Shown: in pieces, positions 1 to 9,067 of the stretch
Position numbering within the stretch: the first letter of the stretch is position 1
Layout: each line of letters opens with the position of its first letter
Source: Nannocystis sp.
GTDB lineage: Bacteria > Myxococcota_A > Polyangia > Nannocystales > Nannocystaceae
DNA: 64,000 nucleotides
Assembly: GCF_016714285.1 (NCBI RefSeq)
Contig: NZ_JADJNN010000003.1
Location: 558,001-622,000 of the forward strand
Direction: 5' to 3'
The notes under the pieces: model-generated
Seen by the model: only the letters and a program-made list of their open reading frames with translations
Database searches by the model: none
What the model was told of the DNA's origin: nothing
Made by a program: the position numbers and the translations under genes

Positions 1-2
1 GT

Positions 3-1130
3 CAGCTGACCTACATTCGCATCTATCAGGGCAAGATCAACAAGGGTGACAGCATCTACAACACCCGGACCGGCAAGAAGTCCAAGGTGGGTCGGCTCGT
101 GCGCATGCACGCCGACGAGATGCAGGACATCGACGACGCCGAGGCGGGGCATATCGCGGCGCTGTTCGGCATCGACTGCGCCTCGGGCGACAGCTTCACC
201 AGCGGCGACCCTGTCTACTCGATGCGCTCGATGTTCGTGCCGGCGCCGGTGATCAGCTACGCCGTGCAGCCGCTCAAGAAGGACGGCCTGCAGAACTTCT
301 CGAAGGCGCTCAACCGCTTCTCGAAGGAGGACCCGACCTTCCGCGTGCACCGCGACGAGGAGTCCGGCGAGACGATCATTCAGGGCATGGGCGAGCTGCA
401 CCTCGACATCTATATCGAGCGCATGAAGCGCGAGTATCAGGTGGAGACGATCGTCGGCGAGCCGCAGGTGGCGTACCGCGAGACGATCACGCAGGAGATC
501 CATTTCACCTACATCCACAAGAAGCAGACCGGCGGCTCGGGCCAGTACGCGAAGATCGGCGGCACGATGCGGCCGCTCCCGGACGACGCGGAGGACAAGA
601 CCTACCGCTTCGTCGACAACGTCGTCGGCGGCAAGATCCCGCGCGAGTACATCTCGTCGTGTGACAACGGCTTCCGCCAGGGCCTCGACCGCGGCGTGCT
701 GATCGGCTTCCCGGTGGTCGGCATCGAGATGGAGGTCAACGACGGTGGCGCCCACGCGGTCGACTCCAGCGACATGGCCTTCCAGATCGCCGCCCGCGCG
801 GCCTTCAAGGAGACCATGCCCAAGGCCGGGCCGATCATCCTCGAGCCGATCATGCGCGTGGTGGTCGAGACGCCCGAGGAGTTCCAGGGCGGCATCCAGG
901 GCGGCCTGGTCCGCCGCCGCGGCAACATCGTCGGCTCCGAGAGCAGCATGGGCACCAGCGTGATCGAGGCTCATGTGCCGCTCGCCAACATGTTCGGCTA
1001 CTCGACCGAGCTGCGCTCCAACTCGCAGGGCAAGGCCGAGTACACGATGGAGTTCGAGCGCTACGAGGCGGTCCCCCGCCACATCCAGGACGAGCTCATC
1101 CGCAAGTACGCGGACAACAAGAAGGGCTGA
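3..1130 (+). CDS. fusA: Elongation factor G, C-terminal part (5' end outside window)
   Basis: This is the GTPase that drives ribosomal translocation in the cytoplasm. The gene enters from the left edge in frame 3, and 375 residues are visible. They begin in domain II (QLTYIRIYQGKINKGD) and continue through domain III (RVHRDEESGETIIQGMGELH), domain IV (YISSCDNGFRQGLDRG) and domain V (GSESSMGTSVIEAHVPLANM). The G domain with the P-loop lies outside the window. The domain II stretch GHIAALFGIDCASGD resembles mitochondrial EF-G1 and the bacterial spdEFG1 type more than canonical FusA; this comparison is from memory. The C-terminus is intact, and a GC-rich hairpin follows. If this is spdEFG1, it may act in elongation only, with recycling done by another paralogue. 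Confidence 0.95.
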   Translation, partial: QLTYIRIYQGKINKGDSIYNTRTGKKSKVGRLVRMHADEMQDIDDAEAGHIAALFGIDCASGDSFTSGDPVYSMRSMFVPAPVISYAVQPLKKDGLQNFSKALNRFSKEDPTFRVHRDEESGETIIQGMGELHLDIYIERMKREYQVETIVGEPQVAYRETITQEIHFTYIHKKQTGGSGQYAKIGGTMRPLPDDAEDKTYRFVDNVVGGKIPREYISSCDNGFRQGLDRGVLIGFPVVGIEMEVNDGGAHAVDSSDMAFQIAARAAFKETMPKAGPIILEPIMRVVVETPEEFQGGIQGGLVRRRGNIVGSESSMGTSVIEAHVPLANMFGYSTELRSNSQGKAEYTMEFERYEAVPRHIQDELIRKYADNKKG

Positions 1131-1157
1131 GGCCGGCCGCCCGACATCGGGCCGGAG

Positions 1158-1187
1158 AAGGCCGCTCCCGCGTCGCGGGGCGGCCTT
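1158..1187 (+). terminator. Hairpin terminator after the EF-G gene
   Basis: A perfect 8-bp inverted repeat, AAGGCCGC and GCGGCCTT, encloses a GC-rich loop and starts 28 bases after the EF-G stop codon. It is followed by CGCTGTTT, so only a short T tract is present. The position and form fit an intrinsic terminator. Confidence 0.55.
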
Positions 1188-1309
1188 CGCTGTTTCTGCG
1201 GATGGTCCGGGCCGTATCTCCGGGCAGGTGAGCCGTACCTGCGGACGGTTGCGTCGCGGGGCGGCCTTCGCCGTGTCTGCAGATTGACGGGCTGTCTCTC
1301 GGGACAGGT
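1170..1309 (+). repeat. Two-copy direct repeat in the EF-G / polymerase intergenic region
   Basis: Two diverged copies of about 60 bp lie at 1170-1229 and 1251-1309. Both open with GCGTCGCGGGGCGGCCTTCG and both end in a GGG(A)CAGGT motif. The first copy contains the right arm of the EF-G terminator. The second runs into ACAGGTCC/GGGGACAGGT motifs that recur elsewhere in the window. Confidence 0.6.
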
Positions 1310-1334
1310 CCGTGGGGATGTCCCCGGGGACAGG

Positions 1335-3851
1335 TCAGTCCTCGGCGGTCTCGCGCAGGGTGTTGCGGCGCTGGAGGGCGGCGCGGTCGCCGGGGCGGGC
1401 GAGCAGGCCAGGCAGGAGGGTGCGGGCGCGGGCGCGGGACTCGGGGCTGCCGTCGCGCAGCAGCGAGGCGACCAGCTCCTCCTCGATGAGGCCGCGCTCG
1501 GCGGGGTCGCGCAGGGCGTCGTTGGCGAGGGCGTCGCCGGCGACGGCCTGGAGCTCGCCCTCGCGGGGGACCGGGAAGCTGCGCAGGGCGGCGATGAGCA
1601 GGAGGTGGCTGCTGGCGTCGTTCGGGGCGAGCTGGCGGAGCAGCGAGGCGTGGTAGCGGGCCAGCGCGGGGTTCTGGGTCTGGAGGGCGATGCGGACCTG
1701 CAGGCGCAGGACCTCGGGCTCCTGGCGATCGACCTGGTTGCGGGTGGCGGCGAGGATCGCGGCGTAGCTGGGGGCGACGGGGATGATCGACTCCATCACC
1801 AGGGTCCAGGGGGCGAGCGCGTCGGGCATGCGCGTGGCCAGCTCCTCGGCGCTCGGGTAGCGGCGCAGCAGGTCGTCGACGACCTCGCGTGACAGCGGCT
1901 TGCGGACGACGGCGAGGGTGCGGGCCAGGGCGACGGCGGCGGCGTCGGGGTGGCCGAGGGCCTCCTCGGCGGCGGCCAGCAACCACCACGGGTCGGCGGC
2001 GTTGGGCTGCAGGCGGGTGGCCACGAGGGCGCGGGCGCGGGCCTCGCTCCAGTCGCCGGTGGCGATCGCCTGGAAGGCGAGGTGGGTGTGCAGGCCGGCG
2101 TCGAGCGGGCGCATGCGCAGGGCTGTCTCCGGGGACAGGTCGGCAGGGACGGGGACGGGGCGTTCGGGGTGCTCGGGGCGGCCGGTGACCTCGCTGCGCT
2201 CGCGGCGTTGCCAGGTGTGCGGGAGGGCCCACAGCGACAGGGTGAGCGCGGCGAGGAGGGTGACGCCGCCGAGGTAGAGGCCGGGGCCGGGCGACCAGCG
2301 GGCGATCATCCGGCGCTCGGAGAGGGCGCCAGCGAGGGCACACAGCGGGGCGGCGACGCCGAGGAACTCGAGGCTGAAGTCGCCGAGGCTGTGGATCGCC
2401 AGGGCCAGCGGGCCGCACAGGGCGATCCTCCGGGCCCGGCCCTGCCGCCCGCCGCTGCTGTACATCGCGGCGATCCACCACCACAGCAGGCCGAGCACGA
2501 TCGCCAGGCCGGCGATCGGACCCCACTCGACCAGCATCGCGACCGGCGCTGACTCGAGGTGCGTGTGCAGGACACCGGCGGGCTGGCTGTCGATCGCGGG
2601 GAAGAGGTCGATGAAGGCGCCGCGGCCGACGCCCAGCACCGGCGAGAGCGGCACGAGGTTGACGGCGTCCTGGGCGACGCGGAACTTGGTCTCGAAGCCG
2701 GGCTCGCCGGTGCGAGCGAGGGTGGCCAGCTCGGCCCAGGCGCCGCTCTGGCGCGCGAGCAGGGCGGCGACGCCGGCGAAGCCGCCGAGCAGGACCACGC
2801 GACGCAGCCACAGGCGGCCGCGGGCCTCGCCCTCGCGGGCCCAGGCGAGCAGGAGGCCGATCGGTGCGACGAGCAGGAGCGCCAGCATGGCGCCGCGGGA
2901 CAGCGAGAGCAGGACGGCGACGCCCTGCACGGCGAGCGCCCCGAGGGCGACCAGGGCGCGCTCGCGGGCCCGGGCGAGGCGGGCGGGGTCGCCGGTGTCG
3001 TGGGCCTGGAGGCGGTAGTGCACGGCGAGGGCGCCAGCGCAGAAGATACCGAGCAGGAACAGGCCGGCCTGGTGGTTGGGGTTGACGAAGGAGGTGAGCA
3101 GCGCGGGGGTGTGGGCGGGGTCGACGTCGCTGGGGTGGTAGAAGCCGTAGATCTGGCGCACGCCGAGGCCGGCCTGGATGAGGCCGAGGAGGGCGACCAG
3201 GCTGCCCACGCCGGCCACGAGGGCCGCGCTGACGCGCCACGAGAGCTGGGCCGCGGCGATGTAGAGGGCGGTCAGGCCGAGCAGGCGCGCGGCCTCGAGG
3301 GCGGTGTCGCCGGGGACCGGGGAGAGGCCGGGCCACGGCGCGGCCGCGCTGCCGGCCAGGGCCGCCTCGGACATGGCGACCAGATCGGGCGCGAGCCACA
3401 CGCGCAGGTTGTGGGGCAGCGGCATCCACTGCAGCAGGGTGACGAGGGCCGCGAAGCCGCCGATGGCGCTGCCATACGGGATGCGCAGGGGCTCGCCGCG
3501 GCTGCACAGGCGCAGCCACAGCAGCCACACGACGGCGAGGAAGACCGGCACGGCGCTGACCGGCACGCCGCCGAGCCACAGCGCGGGGGCGGCGACAGCG
3601 AGGGCGAGCAGGAGCCGCGACCACGGCATCTGGCCCGGTCGTTCGTTGGTGGGGACGCTGTCGTCGGGCTCCTCGGGGGTGGCGATGATGCTGGCCCGAG
3701 AGACATGTCGCATCGAACCTTGCCGATGGACCACGATCGAAGGGACAGGTTCGCTGCGGGCCGCGGGGGTCGCGGGCTTACTCGCGGGGACGGCGGGCTC
3801 GGGTGTTGCTGCGGGCGTGAGGCTCGCGGGGGTGTCGTCGTCGGGCGTCAA
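1335..3851 (-). CDS. O-antigen ligase / polysaccharide polymerase (WzyC-like) with TPR-like C-terminus
   Basis: This is a probable integral membrane polymerase or ligase that joins lipid-linked sugar repeat units in exopolysaccharide or O-antigen production. The 838 residues start with about 75 proline/alanine-rich cytoplasmic residues. About ten hydrophobic segments follow (residues 80-500). The family signature SFVNPNHQAG is near residue 255, and an acidic/aromatic periplasmic loop (VGRGAFIDLFPAIDSQPAG) comes later. The last 270 residues are alanine- and leucine-rich helical repeats resembling TPRs. The start used is TTG; an ATG at residue 47 (MRHVSRAS) or at MPWSRLLL is also possible. It lies immediately downstream of the Wzc-like gene on the same strand, which supports a polysaccharide role. 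The sugar substrate cannot be told. Confidence 0.8.
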   Translation of the reverse strand: MTPDDDTPASLTPAATPEPAVPASKPATPAARSEPVPSIVVHRQGSMRHVSRASIIATPEEPDDSVPTNERPGQMPWSRLLLALAVAAPALWLGGVPVSAVPVFLAVVWLLWLRLCSRGEPLRIPYGSAIGGFAALVTLLQWMPLPHNLRVWLAPDLVAMSEAALAGSAAAPWPGLSPVPGDTALEAARLLGLTALYIAAAQLSWRVSAALVAGVGSLVALLGLIQAGLGVRQIYGFYHPSDVDPAHTPALLTSFVNPNHQAGLFLLGIFCAGALAVHYRLQAHDTGDPARLARARERALVALGALAVQGVAVLLSLSRGAMLALLLVAPIGLLLAWAREGEARGRLWLRRVVLLGGFAGVAALLARQSGAWAELATLARTGEPGFETKFRVAQDAVNLVPLSPVLGVGRGAFIDLFPAIDSQPAGVLHTHLESAPVAMLVEWGPIAGLAIVLGLLWWWIAAMYSSGGRQGRARRIALCGPLALAIHSLGDFSLEFLGVAAPLCALAGALSERRMIARWSPGPGLYLGGVTLLAALTLSLWALPHTWQRRERSEVTGRPEHPERPVPVPADLSPETALRMRPLDAGLHTHLAFQAIATGDWSEARARALVATRLQPNAADPWWLLAAAEEALGHPDAAAVALARTLAVVRKPLSREVVDDLLRRYPSAEELATRMPDALAPWTLVMESIIPVAPSYAAILAATRNQVDRQEPEVLRLQVRIALQTQNPALARYHASLLRQLAPNDASSHLLLIAALRSFPVPREGELQAVAGDALANDALRDPAERGLIEEELVASLLRDGSPESRARARTLLPGLLARPGDRAALQRRNTLRETAED

Positions 3852-3893
3852 GGTAAGCGCGCGGGAGGCCGTGGAGTGAGCCGGGCGGGCGTT

Positions 3894-6131
3894 TTATGCC
3901 TGTTCGGGGCTGGTCTCACGCGCGTGGTAAGCATAGTACCCGACGCCGTATCCGGCCTCTTCGCGGCGCGTGTCGACCTCATTGAGGATCACGCCGAGGA
4001 GGTTGTTATCGCCCTGGCGGAGCAGCGAGAGGCTGCGCTGGAGCTCGCTGCGGGTGGTGGCCTGGCAGCGGGCGACGACGATGAGGCCGTGGGCGATGCG
4101 GGCGAGGATGAGCGGGTCGGTGACGGGGAGGACGGGGGGTGAGTCGAGGATGACGAGGTCGTAGCGTTCGCCGAGCTCGGCGAGGAGCTTGCGGGTCTGG
4201 GGGCTGTCGAGCAGCTCGGCGGGGTTCTGGGGGATCTCGCCGCAGAGCAGGAGGTGGAGGTTGTCGGGGAGATCCTCGTTCTGGGTGAGGATCGCCTCGT
4301 CGAGGGTGCAGCGTCCCGACAGCACGCCGGCGAGGCCGACGCTCTCCTTGCCGATCGGCGCGTCGAAGACCTGGTGCAGCCGCGGGCGGCGCATGTCGGC
4401 GTCGACGAGGATCACGCGCTTCTTGGCCTGGGCGAAGCTCATCGCGAGGTTGATCGCGGTCGAGCTCTTGCCCTCGCTGGAGTTCGGCGAGGTGACGACG
4501 AGGGTGCGCAGCGGCGACTCGCCCTGGACGAAGCTGAGGGAGGTGCGGATCGCCCGGCAGCGCTCGGCCATGAGGGACTGCGGGTAGAGCAGGGTGTGGA
4601 GGTCGCGGTGGCGTCGCTGGGCCCGCAGGTTGCCGACGCCGAGGCGGGCCTCGGAGGGGAGCAGCGGGAGCTGGCCGAGCACGGGCAGGCCGAAGTTGGC
4701 GATCGCCCGCTCGAGGTCGAGGAGGCCGCGGATGCGGTGGTCGCGGACGTCGACGCCGAGGGCGAGCAGCGAGCCGAGGGTGAGGCCGCCGATCAGGGCC
4801 ACGGCGACCAGCAGCGCCTTCGGCGGGAACACCGGCTCGCGCGGGCGGGTGGCCCGGTCGAGCACCTCGATGTCCTGCGCCTCGACGCGGTTGGTCATCT
4901 CGATCTCGGTGTCGCGGCGCGACACGAGCGCGTAGGTCTCGGCGGTGGTGGTCGACTCGCGCTCGAGCTCCCGGTACTCGCGCTCGAGGCTGGTGAGCTC
5001 GAGGGCGCGGTTCTTCTCGGTGGTCAGCGAGTCGCGCAGCTGGTGCTCGGTCGAGGTGGCGGCGTTGGCCCGGGCCTTGAGCGACTCGAGCAGGTCGCGC
5101 TCCTCGCGAGCGATGCGCTTCTCGATGAGCTCGAGGCGGCGGCGAGCCTGCTGGAGGTCGGGCATCTTGTCGCCGTATTTGACGCTGAGCTGCTCGACCT
5201 CGCGTTCGGCGGTGAGCTGCTCGCTGCGCATGTCCTCGAAGATGGCGCGCTCGCTCTGGGGCAGGAGGCTGGCGCCGGCGAGGCTGCCGGCCTTGTGCAG
5301 GCGGCGGGCCTCGTCGTGGGCGGCGCGGGCGGCGAAGCTGTCGGCCTCGGCGTCCTTCAGGTTGGCGTTGGTGGCGATGATCGCCTCGGTGATGACGTTC
5401 TGGCGGTCGGCGAGGGAGATCGAGGAGATGCCGTGGGCCTGCTTGAAGTCGGCGAGGGCCTTCTCGGCGGCCTTGAGGTTGGCGAGGGCCTTCTCGCGTT
5501 CGACGCCCATGTTGTCCTTGGCGGCCACGCCGGTGCGGGTGCGGCTCTGGAGGATATGGGCGAGATAGGCGTCGGTGATCGCGTTGGCGATGTCGGCGGC
5601 GATCTGGGGGTCCGGGTAATCCGCGGAGATGCGGAGGATCCGCGAGCCGCGGACCTCCTCGACGTAGACCAGCTCGCGCAGGCGCTCGACGGGGTCGATC
5701 GCCTGGGTGCGGGCGAGTCGCTCGGCCTCGGAGCCGATGTCGTCGACGCCGAGGAACACCGGGTCCTGCGCGAGCCCGAGGGCGCCGAGCGCCCGCTCGG
5801 CGACGATGCGGCTGCCGATGATCTCACGCTGGGTCTGGTAGTACTCCTTGTAGGCGAAGAGGCGGCCCTCGTTGTCGTCCGAGACGCCCTTCATCTTGTC
5901 GAGCACCTGCGGGCCCGAGAGGTGCAGCACCATCGTCGCGTGGGCTCGCCACTTGGGTTTGAGCATCGAGATGGCGACGAAGCTGCCGGCCACCGCGAGG
6001 ACCGTGGTGACGGCGACGACCAGCCAGCGCCGGCGCAGGATGCCGACGAAGCGCATGACCTGCTCCATCGCCCGGTCGGCCTCGTCGACCCCGGTGCCCT
6101 CGGCCTGCGGGCTGTGTTGCGACTGGGCCAT
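3894..6131 (-). CDS. Wzc-like polysaccharide co-polymerase with C-terminal tyrosine autokinase (BY-kinase)
   Basis: This inner-membrane protein is expected to control chain length and export of an exopolysaccharide. The 745 residues begin with a cytoplasmic stretch, a transmembrane helix (residues 33-53) and a Wzz-type periplasmic region. Long coiled coils follow (about 200-420), with a second membrane helix near 440. The cytoplasmic kinase has Walker A around residue 553 (SPNSSEGKSSTAINLA), Walker A' (ILVDADMRRPR) and Walker B (YDLVILDSPPVLP). The tail has clustered tyrosines (GYGVGYYAYHA), the usual autophosphorylation sites. The start is ATG. The WzyC-like gene follows 42 bases downstream, so the two probably form an operon. 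No glycosyltransferases are adjacent in the window. Confidence 0.88.
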   Translation of the reverse strand: MAQSQHSPQAEGTGVDEADRAMEQVMRFVGILRRRWLVVAVTTVLAVAGSFVAISMLKPKWRAHATMVLHLSGPQVLDKMKGVSDDNEGRLFAYKEYYQTQREIIGSRIVAERALGALGLAQDPVFLGVDDIGSEAERLARTQAIDPVERLRELVYVEEVRGSRILRISADYPDPQIAADIANAITDAYLAHILQSRTRTGVAAKDNMGVEREKALANLKAAEKALADFKQAHGISSISLADRQNVITEAIIATNANLKDAEADSFAARAAHDEARRLHKAGSLAGASLLPQSERAIFEDMRSEQLTAEREVEQLSVKYGDKMPDLQQARRRLELIEKRIAREERDLLESLKARANAATSTEHQLRDSLTTEKNRALELTSLEREYRELERESTTTAETYALVSRRDTEIEMTNRVEAQDIEVLDRATRPREPVFPPKALLVAVALIGGLTLGSLLALGVDVRDHRIRGLLDLERAIANFGLPVLGQLPLLPSEARLGVGNLRAQRRHRDLHTLLYPQSLMAERCRAIRTSLSFVQGESPLRTLVVTSPNSSEGKSSTAINLAMSFAQAKKRVILVDADMRRPRLHQVFDAPIGKESVGLAGVLSGRCTLDEAILTQNEDLPDNLHLLLCGEIPQNPAELLDSPQTRKLLAELGERYDLVILDSPPVLPVTDPLILARIAHGLIVVARCQATTRSELQRSLSLLRQGDNNLLGVILNEVDTRREEAGYGVGYYAYHARETSPEQA

Positions 6132-6218
6132 GCGTGAAGCGCCAGCTTAGGCGCCGCGGCGCGAAACGCCAAGCAACCGGCGTGGGGCGGGGCCTGGGCG
6201 CCTGGGGCATATTTGCAG

Positions 6219-8246
6219 TTATCGTGACCGCGGCGGAGCCTGCGAGGCGTGGCGTGTATTGAGGGCGAGGAGGGCGGCGAGGGCGGCGTCGTCGTCGCGC
6301 CAGAGATAGGGCGGGAAGCCATAACAGGCGGCGACGGCGTCGTTGAGGGCGGTCCAGGAGCGGCGCAGCGGGCCGAGGTCGAGGGTTGCGGGGCGTGGGT
6401 TCGCGCTGGGGAGCTCGAGTGATTCGTGGGGCTGGGTGAGGGCCGGGCGCTCGAGGTAGTTGTGCAGGCGGGTGAGGCCGATGTCGTGCTCGCGGCAGGC
6501 GGCGCGGCGCAGGCGGTCGAAGTGGGTGGCACAGGCGGCGACGCGGGCGGCGAGCGCTGTGCGAGGGCGGCGGCGGGGATCGTAGTGGCCGTCCGGGTGG
6601 ATGGGGAATGGGAAGGTCTCGAGGATCGTGCTGATGGTGTAGCGGAGGTCGCCCTTGAGGGTGGAGCCGCGGGCGCGGGCCCACAGGGCGTGCAAGCGAG
6701 ATTGCAGGATGCCGAGGTGGTAGGCGTCGGCGAGGGTGATGACGATCAGCTGGTGATCGAAGCAGCGGTCGCGGGGCTGGCGGACGACGAGCAGGTGCGG
6801 GGCGAGGCAGGGGATGACGAGGACGTGGCGGGCGCGGGCGAGGGCCTGGCGGAGCGCGGGGGCGGGGCGCCAGAACTGCCACCAGTGCGGCATGGCGGCC
6901 TCGCGCGGGTTTTCGCGGCGATGCGGGAGGACGTGGCGGCGGACGTGCGCGAGGGCGCCGGGGTGACGCCGGGCGTCGGTGAGGGTCATGGTCGCGAAGT
7001 CGATGATCGTGCGCGAGGGTTGCTGCTGCGGATCGCGGCTGATGTCGCGGCCGACCAGGAAGGGGACGAGGACGGCGGCGGAGGCGGGGTCGCGGGCGAG
7101 GAGCTTGGCGTGGGCGGCGGGGGCGAGGACGAAGCCCGCGGAGCCGGGGGTGACGCCCATGAAGCCGAGGCCGGCGTTCTCGGGCAGGCGCTCGGCGTGG
7201 CTGCTGTCGACGGGGCACAGCTGGGCCGAGATGACGGCGACGGGGCGACCGGCGAGGCGACACGGACCGGCGTGCGGGCCGGAGATCCAGTTGATGATGC
7301 TGACGTGGACGACGGCGTCGCCGGGCCACGGGTACGAGCGCCAGGCGTCGGTGATCGTGCCGCCAGCGGCGAGGATGCGGTCGAGGCTGGCGATGCGGTT
7401 GGTGTTCTGGGCGATCGAGTTGGTGCACACGTAGCCGGCACGCTCGCCGGGGCGAAGGTGCTCGCGGGCCCGGGTGAACCAGTAGGTCGCGTAGTCGGCG
7501 GCGCGGTTGTCCGGGTAGCGGGCGAAGAGGGTGCGGACGAGCTCGTCGCCGAGGGCGCGGCGGAGCTTGCGGACGCCGAGGTAGGGCGGGTTGCCGACGA
7601 TCGCCAACTCACCAGCGGGGCGAGGCCAGTCGAGGAGGAGGGCGTCGCCGGTGCGGATGTCGGGCGCAGTGTCGGGGTGCTGAGGATCGGCGAGGAGGTT
7701 GCGGGCGATCGCGGCGGCGTGGGCGTCAAGCTCGATGCCGTGGAGCTGGCCGAGCGTGAAGTAGGGGCCGGGTGGGGGTGGGAGGGCGAGCGCGTGGCAG
7801 CGTTCGGTGATCGCGGCGGCGAGCTGCGCGAGCGCGTCGCGGACGGCGAGCAGGAAGTTGCCGCAGCCGCAGGCGGGGTCGAGGACGTGGAAATTTTGGA
7901 AGGCGTCGACCAGAGCGGAGAGGGCGTCGCGGGGGGTGGCGGCGATGCGACGCTGCCAGGGCTCGACGATCGTGGGGCCGACGACGCGGAGGATGTCGGG
8001 TTCGGCGGTGTAGTGGGCGCCGTGGCGATGGCGGGCGCGGGGGTCGAGGCTGCGCTCGTAGGCGGTGGGATCGCGGCGCGTGGGCAGGGAGAGAGCGCCG
8101 CGGGCGGTCGCCGCGGGAGCGACGGGCGACGAGAGACCGTCGCGCTCGTGGTCGACGGCACGAGCGGCGGGTGCGACGGGCGCCGAGAGACCGTCACGCT
8201 CATGGTCGACGGTGGGACCTGTGGCGGGCGACGAGGCTGTGGTGTT
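6219..8246 (-). CDS. MmeI-like N6-adenine DNA methyltransferase, probably truncated at the 5' end
   Basis: Reading frame with the hallmarks of a type IIG-like gamma-class adenine methyltransferase. It contains a GAHYTAEPDILR segment (motif X region), the SAM-binding motif I DPACGCGNFLLAV, an acidic loop (LHGIELDAHAAAIARN) and the catalytic motif IV NPPYLG. A target-recognition-like C-terminus follows (ILETFPFPIHPDGHYD; CYGFPPYLW). The frame is open up to a stop at 8316, yet it has no ATG or GTG. Its only TTG (7607) lies after motif I, so a translated product would lack SAM binding. The N-terminal nuclease/helical region usual for MmeI relatives is missing. Just upstream of the core is a roughly 54-bp imperfect duplication (8100-8210). 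It sits directly downstream of the Uma2 gene. The 5' limit given is arbitrary; the gene may be a remnant or carry a frameshift. Confidence 0.6.
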   Translation of the reverse strand, partial: NTTASSPATGPTVDHERDGLSAPVAPAARAVDHERDGLSSPVAPAATARGALSLPTRRDPTAYERSLDPRARHRHGAHYTAEPDILRVVGPTIVEPWQRRIAATPRDALSALVDAFQNFHVLDPACGCGNFLLAVRDALAQLAAAITERCHALALPPPPGPYFTLGQLHGIELDAHAAAIARNLLADPQHPDTAPDIRTGDALLLDWPRPAGELAIVGNPPYLGVRKLRRALGDELVRTLFARYPDNRAADYATYWFTRAREHLRPGERAGYVCTNSIAQNTNRIASLDRILAAGGTITDAWRSYPWPGDAVVHVSIINWISGPHAGPCRLAGRPVAVISAQLCPVDSSHAERLPENAGLGFMGVTPGSAGFVLAPAAHAKLLARDPASAAVLVPFLVGRDISRDPQQQPSRTIIDFATMTLTDARRHPGALAHVRRHVLPHRRENPREAAMPHWWQFWRPAPALRQALARARHVLVIPCLAPHLLVVRQPRDRCFDHQLIVITLADAYHLGILQSRLHALWARARGSTLKGDLRYTISTILETFPFPIHPDGHYDPRRRPRTALAARVAACATHFDRLRRAACREHDIGLTRLHNYLERPALTQPHESLELPSANPRPATLDLGPLRRSWTALNDAVAACYGFPPYLWRDDDAALAALLALNTRHASQAPPRSR
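8094..8212 (-). repeat. Imperfect tandem duplication at the methyltransferase 5' end
   Basis: Two copies of a unit of about 54 bp, each containing CGAGAGACCGTC followed by CGCTC or ACGCTC and a GGTCGACGG core on the plus strand. In the methyltransferase frame they read as two copies of DHERDGLS followed by (A/S)PVAPAA. The duplication lies where the start codon should be. Confidence 0.6.
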
Positions 8247-9040
8247 CAGGCGAGCAGCTCGTCGGCGGTGGTGACGGTGAGGGCGCGACGTAGCCAGCGC
8301 TCGAGCTGCTCGAGGTCATGGCTGGCGCGGATGGTTGCGGCGGCCGCGGGTGGGACGGCGATTTCGCGGAGCTGGAGGAGGGTCAGGATGCTCGCGGCTG
8401 TGGCCTCGAGCTTGCCCTCGAGCTTGCCAGTCGCATGGCTCTCGGCCTGGATCTCGGCGATGCTGGTGTATCCGTGCTGCTGCAACAGGTTGTGCAGGGT
8501 GACCGCTCGGGAGGTCGCAGGGTCGACGAGGGCGCGGACGGGGAGAGGGTTCTGCAGGACCCCGGGCGCTGTGAGCGTGTCGTCGGCGCGCAGGATTCGC
8601 ACAGGTTCGCCGCGCACGTGGACCTCGACGCGCAGGGGACCGTTGAGGCGGACGACCCAGATGTAGCGGACGCCGAGGGTGAGCAGCTCGGAGATTTTTG
8701 CGGCGAGTTCGGCCTCGTCCTGGCCGATGTCGGCGTACTCGACCGCGAGCGGCGGGACGGTGCGCAGCCAGCCGGGTTGCAGGGGGCTGTTGTCGGTGAC
8801 GATGAGGTCGGGGGCGCGGAGGTTCTTGTTGTCGTTGAAGGCGATACCGACGTCGATGCTGACGCGACCGTCGACGGCCGGGTCGCTGGCGAGGGCGCTC
8901 GCGCCGGCGTTCTGGGTCCCGCCGTGGCGGTGACCGGCGGGCGCGCAGTAGATGGCGTGGCCGTCGCTCAGCTCGTAGGGGTCGCCTTCGCGGATCTGGT
9001 CGGCGCGGAAGGGGCCCGGGGCGACGCGCGGGAAGGGCAT
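8246..9040 (-). CDS. Uma2 family (DUF820) PD-(D/E)XK endonuclease-like protein
   Basis: 264 residues. The Uma2 fold is a restriction-endonuclease-like core, and the candidate active-site residues are visible in order: APDLIV (Asp), then LAVEYAD (Glu), then the helix with Lys (AELAAKISELLTLGVRYIWVV). The C-terminus (ASHDLEQLERWLRRALT) matches the usual tail of myxobacterial and cyanobacterial members, so the gene looks complete. These genes are abundant in large genomes and their biological role is unsettled; nuclease activity is inferred from the fold. The start is ATG at 9040. It lies immediately upstream of the start-less methyltransferase, which may be chance. Confidence 0.82.
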   Translation of the reverse strand: MPFPRVAPGPFRADQIREGDPYELSDGHAIYCAPAGHRHGGTQNAGASALASDPAVDGRVSIDVGIAFNDNKNLRAPDLIVTDNSPLQPGWLRTVPPLAVEYADIGQDEAELAAKISELLTLGVRYIWVVRLNGPLRVEVHVRGEPVRILRADDTLTAPGVLQNPLPVRALVDPATSRAVTLHNLLQQHGYTSIAEIQAESHATGKLEGKLEATAASILTLLQLREIAVPPAAAATIRASHDLEQLERWLRRALTVTTADELLA

Positions 9041-9067
9041 GGCGGCGACGATAGCAGGCGTGCGAGG

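Noticed and set aside
2559..4142. Long open frame on the plus strand opposite the exopolysaccharide genes
   Set aside because: Composition is Gly/Ala/Glu/Arg-rich with no domain, and it is antisense to two genes with clear motifs; it is an artefact of high GC.
6986..8203. Minus-strand frame with a good ATG (8203) overlapping the methyltransferase
   Set aside because: The product is almost only Ser/Pro/Ala/Thr, while the alternative frame has SAM-binding and NPPY motifs. It could supply a start only after a frameshift.
8246..8315. Uma2 and methyltransferase as a single fused enzyme
   Set aside because: The Uma2 gene has its usual complete C-terminus and a clean stop; fusion needs an unproven shift, so it is kept only as an option in the methyltransferase finding.
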